Assembly: GCA_937926515.1 (NCBI GenBank)
Contig: CALAZZ010000066.1
Location: 1-22,352 of the forward strand
Direction of reading: 5' to 3'
DNA from: an uncultured Bacteroidales bacterium
GTDB taxonomy: Bacteria; Bacteroidota; Bacteroidia; Bacteroidales; F082
DNA length: 22,352 nt
Shown here: in pieces, positions 8,120 to 14,830 of the stretch
Position numbering within the stretch: the first letter of the stretch is position 1
Layout of the letters: every line of letters begins with the position of its first letter
The notes under the pieces: generated by a model
Told to the model about the DNA's origin: nothing
The model's input: the letters and a program-made list of their open reading frames with translations, nothing else
The model's database searches: none
Translations under genes and position numbers: made by a program

Positions 8120-8144
8120 TTGCTTTGCAAATATGCTAAAGCAA
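8120..8144 (+). terminator. Stem-loop downstream of the DUF1338 gene
   Basis: TTGCTTT (8120-8126) pairs with AAAGCAA (8138-8144), and an inner GC/GC pair (8127-8128 with 8135-8136) extends the stem to nine pairs with one bulged base and a six-base loop. It sits 30 bases after the stop, where the lplA-DUF1338 transcript might end. No U-tract follows, so intrinsic termination is unproven. Confidence 0.35.
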
Positions 8145-8178
8145 TATAGGCTGCTCTCCTTATTGGAAACGAGGGCCA

Positions 8179-8321
8179 TCACACCGTGTAAATGGGCTGC
8201 AGCCCCCCGCGAAAGTGTTTGGCACCAACAGGACTACTTATAAAGCGGCAATCTGCAAACCAAGAGCCACTTCTTCAACCGCCAAGAAACCGTTAGAGAT
8301 CCCATCGGACAGGCGGAACAT
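8179..8321 (-). pseudogene. Frameshifted small ORF or repeat-like element
   Basis: On the minus strand an ATG at 8321 opens a 27-codon frame (MFRLSDGISNGFLAVEEV...) that stops at 8238. The next frame continues with plausible protein sequence, SPVGAKHFRGGLQPIYTV, to a TGA at 8179-8181. Adding a single base near 8240 joins the two into one 47-codon ORF, with the join reading ALYSSPVG. The second part contains a perfect 12-base palindrome, GGGCTGCAGCCC (8194-8205). I have an unverified impression that similar short peptides recur as orphan ORFs in Bacteroidota genomes. It could be a decayed small gene, a dispersed repeat, or a structured RNA that only looks coding. No promoter box is seen for it. 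Confidence 0.4.
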
Positions 8322-8334
8322 TTACGCTACCTCA

Positions 8335-8364
8335 TTGCCTCTACCGGTGTTATTGCTATTTTTG
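8335..8364 (+). promoter_or_regulatory. Promoter candidate for the YdiJ-like dehydrogenase
   Basis: TTG (8335-8337), 19 bases, then TATTTTTG (8357-8364) matches the Bacteroidota -33/-7 arrangement. Transcription would start near 8371, about 15 bases before the ATG at 8386. This suggests the dehydrogenase has its own promoter even though it follows the DUF1338 gene. Confidence 0.5.
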
Positions 8365-8385
8365 CTTCTTTAATGTCTGATCTAA

Positions 8386-11322
8386 ATGCGCGAGTCAACT
8401 ATCTTTAGAGAACTAAATCTATTGAAAAGCCGCTTTGCCGGCGACATCCACATCGATGCAGCCACACGCCTCATCTACGCCACTGATGCCTCGGCCTACC
8501 GCGAAAAGCCCCTGGCGGTAGCTCTGCCAAAAAACGCTGCCGACATCAAACTATTGATTGATGTCGCCAGGAAAGCAAAGTTTTCTCTTATCCCAAGGGC
8601 TGCCGGCACCAGCCTGGCCGGTCAGGTGGTTGGCAATGGAGTGATTGTAGATGTGTCGCGCTATATGACAGCAATTCTGGAACTGAATGCAAAAGAAAAA
8701 TGGGTCCGTGTGCAACCGGGCGTGATCCTGAGCGAACTCAACCGGCTCCTGGAACCCCATGGCCTGTTTTTTGGCCCTGAAACTTCCACAGCCAACCGCT
8801 GCATGATTGGTGGTATGTTGGGCAACAATGCCTGTGGTGCCCATTCCATTGTTTATGGAAGTACACGTGACCACACCTTGGAGGTGAAAACCCTTTTAAG
8901 TGATGGTAGCGAAGTGGCCTTCCAAGAGATTGATAAGGATACCTTTAATCACAAATGCAGTTTGAATGATTTGGAAGGCGATATCTATCGTGCCATTAAC
9001 ATCATCCTTGGTGATAAAAAAAACCAGGAAAACATTCGTACGGAATACCCCGACAAATCCATTAAACGCCGCAATACGGGCTATGCAATTGACTTACTTC
9101 TCGAAACGGCACCCTTCACCGAAGGCACACCCAACATCAACCTTAGTAAATTGCTGGCCGGTTCGGAGGGTACACTTGCTTTTACAACTGAAATCAAGCT
9201 GAATCTGGTACCCCTGCCACCCAAGGCCAAAATATTGGTCTGTGTTCATTTCGAAACCATTGCAGCAGCCCTGCAAGCCAATTTGATAGCCCTGCAGCAT
9301 GGTCCTGTGTCAGTGGAACTCATGGACAAAACCGTGATGGAGCTCACCAAAGCAAATATTGAGCAGGCGAAGAACCGCTTTTTCGTAAAAGGTGATCCTG
9401 GTGCCATTCTCATTGTTGAATTTGCTGAGACCGACTACCCTAAAGCGGAGGCCAAGGCCAAATATATGGAAACTGAAATGCTTGCCGCCGGACTCGGGTA
9501 CCATTTTCCTGTGGTGAAAGGTTCTGATATGAAACGCGTATGGGACTTGCGCAAAGCCGGCCTGGGTGTGCTCAACAATATGCCCGGCGATGCCAAACCG
9601 GTGCCCGTGATCGAAGATACAGCCGTGAATCCGGCCGTACTGCCTGATTACATCAGGGAGTTTGACCAGATGCTGGCCAAATACGGCAAGGAATGTGTTT
9701 ACTACGCTCATGTGGCTACCGGAGAATTACACCTTCGCCCGGTGCTAAACCTTAAGGACCCGAAAGACGTAGAATTGTTCTACACCATTGCCCGCGAATC
9801 GGCCCTTCTGGTTAAAAAATACAAAGGCTCACTCAGCGGTGAACATGGTGATGGGCGTTTGCGTGGCGAATTTATTCCATTGATGGTGGGTGAACACAAT
9901 TACCAGCTGCTAAAACAAATAAAGCAAGCATGGGACCCGTACAACATATTCAATCCCAACAAGATAGTGGATACCCCACGGATGAATACCTCCTTGCGAT
10001 ATACCCCCGGCCAGGAAACCCGCCAAATCAAAACTTATTTTGACTGGTCGAACGATCTGGGCATCCTGCGCGCTGCAGAAAAGTGCAATGGCTCAGCCGA
10101 CTGCCGTAAAACCGAACTCAGCGGAGGCACCATGTGTCCTTCCTATATGGCCACCCGCAACGAAAAGGACACCACCAGGGCCAGGGCCAACATATTGCGC
10201 GAATTCCTAACCAACTCCACCAAAACAAACCCGTTCGACCACCCGGAGATCTATGAGGTGATGGATCTGTGCCTTTCCTGTAAAGCATGCAAATCAGAAT
10301 GCCCCAGCTCTGTGGATGTCGCCAAGCTCAAAGCAGAATTTCTGCAGCATTATTATGATGCCAACGGGATACCATTGCGCGCCCGCTTGATTGCAAATAT
10401 CAACAGCATCAACAATCTGGCGAAAATTGCACCCCGCTTGCACAACTTCATCATGTCCAATAAGCTGATTGCTCCATTGATGCTCAGAAGCATTGGTTTT
10501 ACCCCCAAACGTAAAATGCCGTTACTCTACAAAACCACACTGGACAAATGGTTTAGAATAGAAAGACAAAAATTTAAGGGCACCTACCCCCAAGGCACAG
10601 TGTATCTTTTTAATGATGAGTTTACCCGTTACAATGATACGGAGATTGGCATTAAGACCATATTGCTGCTTTCCAAATTAGGTTATAAGGTGATCATTCC
10701 CAGGCATGAGGTTAGCGGTCGTACCTTCATCAGTAAGGGCTTTTTGCGTAAAGCTAAATCAATTGCCAATCAAAATGTTAGGCTGCTTGGTGCGCTGGTA
10801 AGCGAACAAAGCCCTTTGGTAGGCATCGAACCTTCAGGTATCTTGTCCTTACGCGATGAATATCCTGATCTGGTTGACCCGGTCTTGCGTGAAAAGGCAA
10901 CGAATTTGGCTTTAAATTCATTTACAATCGAAGAATTCCTGGCTAACCAAATAGACCAGGGCAGGATCAAGTCAGAACAGTTCACTGAAGCCAAACAAGA
11001 AATTCTATATCATGGCCATTGCCAGCAGAAAGCCATAGCTTCGACCACGCCGGCAAAAACCATCCTGTCGCTTCCAAAAAACTACACGGTGAACGAGATT
11101 CCTTCAGGATGTTGTGGTATGGCCGGGTCCTTTGGATACGAAAAAGAACACTATGAGGTATCCATGAAAGTAGGCGAATTGGTGCTTTTCCCTGCTATAC
11201 GCATGGCAGCTGAGAACACGATCATAGCTGCTTCCGGCACTTCCTGCCGCCACCAAATTGTGGACGGGACCGGCAAAAAAGCCATGCATCCTGTTGAAAT
11301 TCTATATCAAGCTTTGCGATAA
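8386..11322 (+). CDS. FAD/4Fe-4S D-2-hydroxyacid dehydrogenase, YdiJ-like (candidate D-2-hydroxyglutarate dehydrogenase)
   Basis: This 978-residue flavo-iron-sulfur oxidoreductase combines a GlcD-like FAD oxidase with a GlpC/LutA-like Fe-S and CCG half, the architecture of E. coli YdiJ (about 1,000 residues). YdiJ-type enzymes are reported to oxidise D-2-hydroxyglutarate to 2-oxoglutarate; related proteins use D-lactate. Seen: FAD-binding motif PRAAGTSLAGQ (70-80), GNNACGAHSIVYGSTRDH (146-163), GSEGTLAF (259-266), GEHGDGRLRGEF (485-496) carrying the FAD-oxidase His. The Fe-S region has C567, C573 and C584-P, then C629-x2-C632-x2-C635-x3-C639-P. The C-terminal cysteine-rich part shows HGHC (876-879), GCCG (908-911) and C954. 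No signal peptide or membrane helix is present, so it is likely cytoplasmic or membrane-associated, donating electrons to an unseen acceptor. Its position after the HglS-family gene supports the hydroxyglutarate assignment. It converges on the TonB receptor gene with a 16-base gap. Confidence 0.88.
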   Translation: MRESTIFRELNLLKSRFAGDIHIDAATRLIYATDASAYREKPLAVALPKNAADIKLLIDVARKAKFSLIPRAAGTSLAGQVVGNGVIVDVSRYMTAILELNAKEKWVRVQPGVILSELNRLLEPHGLFFGPETSTANRCMIGGMLGNNACGAHSIVYGSTRDHTLEVKTLLSDGSEVAFQEIDKDTFNHKCSLNDLEGDIYRAINIILGDKKNQENIRTEYPDKSIKRRNTGYAIDLLLETAPFTEGTPNINLSKLLAGSEGTLAFTTEIKLNLVPLPPKAKILVCVHFETIAAALQANLIALQHGPVSVELMDKTVMELTKANIEQAKNRFFVKGDPGAILIVEFAETDYPKAEAKAKYMETEMLAAGLGYHFPVVKGSDMKRVWDLRKAGLGVLNNMPGDAKPVPVIEDTAVNPAVLPDYIREFDQMLAKYGKECVYYAHVATGELHLRPVLNLKDPKDVELFYTIARESALLVKKYKGSLSGEHGDGRLRGEFIPLMVGEHNYQLLKQIKQAWDPYNIFNPNKIVDTPRMNTSLRYTPGQETRQIKTYFDWSNDLGILRAAEKCNGSADCRKTELSGGTMCPSYMATRNEKDTTRARANILREFLTNSTKTNPFDHPEIYEVMDLCLSCKACKSECPSSVDVAKLKAEFLQHYYDANGIPLRARLIANINSINNLAKIAPRLHNFIMSNKLIAPLMLRSIGFTPKRKMPLLYKTTLDKWFRIERQKFKGTYPQGTVYLFNDEFTRYNDTEIGIKTILLLSKLGYKVIIPRHEVSGRTFISKGFLRKAKSIANQNVRLLGALVSEQSPLVGIEPSGILSLRDEYPDLVDPVLREKATNLALNSFTIEEFLANQIDQGRIKSEQFTEAKQEILYHGHCQQKAIASTTPAKTILSLPKNYTVNEIPSGCCGMAGSFGYEKEHYEVSMKVGELVLFPAIRMAAENTIIAASGTSCRHQIVDGTGKKAMHPVEILYQALR

Positions 11323-11338
11323 TAGTCACTACAATAAG

Positions 11339-13672
11339 CTAGAAATGAACCCTGAAACTTAAATTCGGTATCATCAATGCCTCGCGGTGCTCCTCAACAC
11401 TATTTTTGAGATAGTTATACCTGAACCCGTGGAAATCACTGTAATTGGTGGCATTATTTAGCATCAATGCAATTTCCCATGAGGCCTTTTGCCTATTTAC
11501 ACGGTAGCTGGTGGTAAAATGCGCGAGGAACATCGCAGGCAATTGTTTCGAAAAAGCATTTTTTTCGTCATATACCACCTCCTGTGCCAGCACCGAAGCG
11601 TCCTCATCAACAGCAGTATAGCGGTCGCCACCTTGCAGCGAAAGTCTTAGGTTGATGCCTATTAGATTCTGCTTTTCTTCGCCCTGTTGCCATTCCTTGC
11701 CAAACAGCATGTTCAGCAGATAGGTACGGTCATACATGGTGCTTCGCCACACCAGGTCGCCTCCCCTATAGGTAGATTTGAACAATGAGGCCGTAAACAG
11801 ATAATAATAGCCATTGCGCATGAAGCGCTCAAGTGTGAAGTCAATGCCCACATTGCGCCCGAGCCCACTGTTTTCGAGCCTGGTGTTCACAAACCAATCG
11901 TTTTGCAGGTTGATGGTGGAGAAGGGCGTGCCCGACTCAACCGGCACATCGGTTAAAAACTGCACATAAGGCTCAATCCGCAGCACATGTATGGGCGAAA
12001 AACGGTAGTTGTACCCCAGCACGATATGGTGAGCACGGGTGAAGCCGAGGCCTTTGTTGATGTAGGCGCCTGTGGTGTCGCGTGTAAAATAGGTATTGAT
12101 GCGCTCCAGGCGGCTGTGCAAGCCATAGCCAAAACCAAGCGACGACCATTCGCTTAGCTGCCATTTTAGGCCCAGCCTCGGCTCCAGGCTGGTGCTGCTG
12201 TTAAGCGTAAAAAACTGCATGCTCATGCCGGCATTGATGGTAGCATCCTGGCTCAGTTGCCATGAAGAACTGGTGTACACTGAAACCAGACCGCTGCTGC
12301 CATGCTCATCCACCACGGGCAATGGTGGCAATCCGCTGGTAATAGCATCTTCCATCAGCATATCATACAGCAAGCCTGTGATGGTGATACCCGTCCTGTT
12401 CTGATGACGGTTGCTGAGCTTGGTGCTGATGGCCGAGGTGAAAACAAGGTTCCAGTTGTGGACATTAATATTGCTCTGGGGCAGCAGCACGAGGGCGTTA
12501 TTCAGGCGATTCGTCTCCCAGTCCATCCCACTCACCGTGGCTGCCAGGCTGCTACGCAGGTAGGATCGCTTCCCCAGGGCAATGCTGTGGCTGGTACCGG
12601 CAGCACCCATGTATTGTTTGGTATGGCCTTCTTCGCGGTTCTGTAGATACACCCACTGCAAGCTATCTGTAATGGCTTGTTGCCCCGACCTGTCAATCAG
12701 GCCAAGCCCCCACACCGTAAATACACCTAATTTGGCTGTAGGAAAATTCAGCTTAAAGGCCAGATCCTGGTAGTTGGTTCCCTGTGCTTCTTCGGGCAGT
12801 AAAGGCATCAGCAGCGAAAAAGTAGAATAGCGATAATTGAAGAGGTAAGAAGCGTTGCTACCTTTTGTGAGCGGGCCCTCCGATGCCAGATCAATCCCGA
12901 CTATGCCAAGTTGAAATGTACTTTCGCGCCTGCGATTGTTGCCTGTACGCATATATATATCGAACACCCCCGACAAGGCATTGGAAAATTCGGCTGGGAA
13001 AGCCCCCGTCAGGAAATCTGAATTCGCCAGCATCTGGCTGCTGAGGGCGGTAAGCCCACCTCCACCAAAGGCATGAATATCAGCAAAGTGGTTGGGGTTT
13101 GGTATTTCAATACCTTCCATGCGCCACTGCAGCGATTTGGGCGAGTTGCCCCGCACCACAATGCCATTGCTCACCATATTGCTTGCAACACCGGCAAAAG
13201 CCGATGCCAGCCTGGCCGGGTCATCGAATCCGCCGGCATAGCGCCTGGCTTCTTCCACACTAAGCATGCGCGCACTTACAAGGGCCATTTGGTTCAATGG
13301 GGACTCTTTTATTATACGTGGCCTTACTGATACTTCGCCCAACTGGACCAATACTTCCCTAAGGCCCACCTCCAGGTAAACCTCTTTTGAAGAACCCACC
13401 ACCACCTCATGCATCAAAACAGGCTCATAACCGATGGAAGAAAACTGTAGACTGTAACGCCCCACAGCAACACCTGTTATCAAAAAGTCACCGGCTTCAT
13501 CGGTGGTTGTGCCTTTCAACGGATCGGTATCAAGCACTACAACCGTAACAAATGGCAATGCTTCGCGGCTTGTTTCATCAACCACCTTACCTTTGATATT
13601 CTGTACAGGAGACTGAGCTATCGCAAGTGTTGCCATGCAACACAATGTTTTGATTAACAGCAATATTTTCAT
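11339..13672 (-). CDS. TonB-dependent outer-membrane receptor with carboxypeptidase-D-like N-terminal domain
   Basis: This is an outer-membrane beta-barrel transporter energised by TonB; the substrate is unknown. The 777-residue product has a signal peptide (MKILLLIKTLCCMATLAIAQ), a CarboxypepD_reg-like beta-sandwich at about 24-105 (IKGKVVDETSREALPFVTVVV ... GTTTDEAGDFLITGVAVGRYSLQFSSIGYEP), a plug at about 120-235 (GIVVRGNSPKSLQWRMEGIEIPNPNHF), and a barrel ending in the aromatic C-terminus SFRVHF. No SusD-like partner or CAZyme is nearby, so it is probably not a classical polysaccharide-utilisation pair; small receptors of this class may take up metals, cofactors or peptides. It is transcribed divergently from a PAS-LuxR regulator across an 83-base spacer, so regulation by that neighbour is possible. 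In the spacer the minus strand has GATTTTTG, one mismatch from TAnnTTTG. Confidence 0.9.
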   Translation of the reverse strand: MKILLLIKTLCCMATLAIAQSPVQNIKGKVVDETSREALPFVTVVVLDTDPLKGTTTDEAGDFLITGVAVGRYSLQFSSIGYEPVLMHEVVVGSSKEVYLEVGLREVLVQLGEVSVRPRIIKESPLNQMALVSARMLSVEEARRYAGGFDDPARLASAFAGVASNMVSNGIVVRGNSPKSLQWRMEGIEIPNPNHFADIHAFGGGGLTALSSQMLANSDFLTGAFPAEFSNALSGVFDIYMRTGNNRRRESTFQLGIVGIDLASEGPLTKGSNASYLFNYRYSTFSLLMPLLPEEAQGTNYQDLAFKLNFPTAKLGVFTVWGLGLIDRSGQQAITDSLQWVYLQNREEGHTKQYMGAAGTSHSIALGKRSYLRSSLAATVSGMDWETNRLNNALVLLPQSNINVHNWNLVFTSAISTKLSNRHQNRTGITITGLLYDMLMEDAITSGLPPLPVVDEHGSSGLVSVYTSSSWQLSQDATINAGMSMQFFTLNSSTSLEPRLGLKWQLSEWSSLGFGYGLHSRLERINTYFTRDTTGAYINKGLGFTRAHHIVLGYNYRFSPIHVLRIEPYVQFLTDVPVESGTPFSTINLQNDWFVNTRLENSGLGRNVGIDFTLERFMRNGYYYLFTASLFKSTYRGGDLVWRSTMYDRTYLLNMLFGKEWQQGEEKQNLIGINLRLSLQGGDRYTAVDEDASVLAQEVVYDEKNAFSKQLPAMFLAHFTTSYRVNRQKASWEIALMLNNATNYSDFHGFRYNYLKNSVEEHREALMIPNLSFRVHF

Positions 13673-13691
13673 CGAAAATAAGTTTTGTTTT

Positions 13692-13726
13692 TCTACAAAC
13701 GCAAAAATCAGCCACTTTTGTGTAGA
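13692..13726. promoter_or_regulatory. Inverted hexamer in the TonB-receptor / luxR divergent spacer
   Basis: TCTACA (13692-13697) and TGTAGA (13721-13726) form an inverted pair with 23 bases between. They sit in the middle of the 83-base region that must hold the promoters of both divergent genes. LuxR-type HTH dimers bind dyads, but half-sites this far apart are atypical and chance is a real possibility. Confidence 0.2.
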
Positions 13727-13755
13727 CTTGCATACTGAAAAATCATTATTTATTG

Positions 13756-14526
13756 ATGAGCGAGTTGGAACATCTTTATAGGGATTACCATGCGGAGCTT
13801 AACCGACAGAAATTCATCGAAAGTGACCTAGATTATACTGTGTTCGAAAAGCACCGGCCATTTCTCGAAAGGCTAGCACAAGTAAACAACAGTGGGGTTA
13901 CCGTTTTTGACCTGTTCAAAAAACAACACATATTCACCTCGTACAACTTTACTGAATTATTCGGTCACGATATGATGGCTATACAGGAGTATGGCAATGA
14001 ATACTTTAACTCGAGAGTGCATCCGCATGATATGATCGCACTGCTGCAGCATGCTATAATAATTTTACGCTTTTATTATCAACTTGAGCAATGCGAACGC
14101 CTAAATTATAAGTTCATCACTGAATACCGTATACTCGGAGGTGATAATAAATACATCAGGGTGATCGAACAGCACCAGGCCCTTGAAACCGACAGACATG
14201 GTAATGTTTGGCTGGCTCTTGGCATTATCGACATTTCGCCTGACCAGTCAGCTCTTTCAGGCATTAAAACACAACTTTTCAATTACAAAACAGGCAGAGC
14301 AGTGGCTGTAGGCACTAATAATGATTTGGAGCGAAAGCTTTCCAAGCGCGAACTTGAGGTGCTTCAGTATGTTAAGGACGGATTGCTAAGTAAGGAAATA
14401 TCTGAAAAACTTTTCATCAGTGTGCATACAGTGAATACGCACAGGCAACGTATACTTGAAAAGCTTGGTGTGAGTAATTCAATTGAAGCCATCTCATTTG
14501 CTGCCAGGTTTGGATTGTTGAAATAA
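13756..14526 (+). CDS. PAS-like sensor with LuxR-type DNA-binding domain
   Basis: This is a predicted cytoplasmic transcription regulator of 256 residues. The C-terminal domain (194-256) is a typical LuxR/GerE HTH: LSKRELEVLQYVKDGLLSKEISEKL, then the recognition helix in ISVHTVNTHRQRILEKLGVSN. Residues about 45-165 look like a PAS fold with PAC-type end (SGVTVFDLFKKQHIFTSYN ... FITEYRILGGDNKYIRVIEQ ... GIIDISPD), so it probably senses a small ligand or redox state rather than being phosphorylated; no receiver domain is present. Residues 1-40 are probably helical. The frame also permits a TTG at 13753, but ATG at 13756 is preferred. The nearest possible target is the divergent TonB receptor gene. 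The 304 bases after it contain no gene. Confidence 0.88.
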   Translation: MSELEHLYRDYHAELNRQKFIESDLDYTVFEKHRPFLERLAQVNNSGVTVFDLFKKQHIFTSYNFTELFGHDMMAIQEYGNEYFNSRVHPHDMIALLQHAIIILRFYYQLEQCERLNYKFITEYRILGGDNKYIRVIEQHQALETDRHGNVWLALGIIDISPDQSALSGIKTQLFNYKTGRAVAVGTNNDLERKLSKRELEVLQYVKDGLLSKEISEKLFISVHTVNTHRQRILEKLGVSNSIEAISFAARFGLLK

Positions 14527-14830
14527 AACAGGGATTAAATCCTGCTATGGCATAAATCCTTTTGCTTAGAAATGCATAAAAAGATTTAAAATCGATCAAC
14601 AACACTTTAATGAAAATAAATAATAGCAAAATCATATCAATACCCCAAGTCTTTATTTCTTTATTGGTCCTAGAACTAGAATAAGGGTATGGAAGTTATA
14701 ATTTGTCATAGAGATATACAGATTGGGCCTAATAAAGTGTTTCTAGGTATCTAGTAATGTCGCAAATCAATTGAGATGGGTTGTAAGCCAGCCTGTTTTC
14801 AACAACATAGATCTTTCAAAACCAAATAAA
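14527..14830. other. Gene-free AT-rich spacer of 304 bases
   Basis: No convincing ORF or RNA gene is seen. A possible hairpin has arms AAATCCTTTT (14554-14563) and AAAAAGATTT (14578-14587), nine of ten pairs, which could mark the 3' end of the luxR transcript, but no U-tract follows. Four CTAG tetramers cluster at 14670-14754, including an inverted pair CCTAGAA (14669-14675) and TTCTAGG (14741-14747). No TAnnTTTG box was found upstream of the next gene. Confidence 0.5.

Noticed and set aside
9310..9711. 133-codon ORF antisense to the YdiJ-like gene
   Set aside because: Its sequence is the reverse reading of conserved FAD-oxidase coding sequence, with no family match, promoter or export signal.
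14771..14830. Longer start for the propeller-type T9SS protein
   Set aside because: It would put 20 polar residues before a clean signal peptide beginning at ATG 14831.
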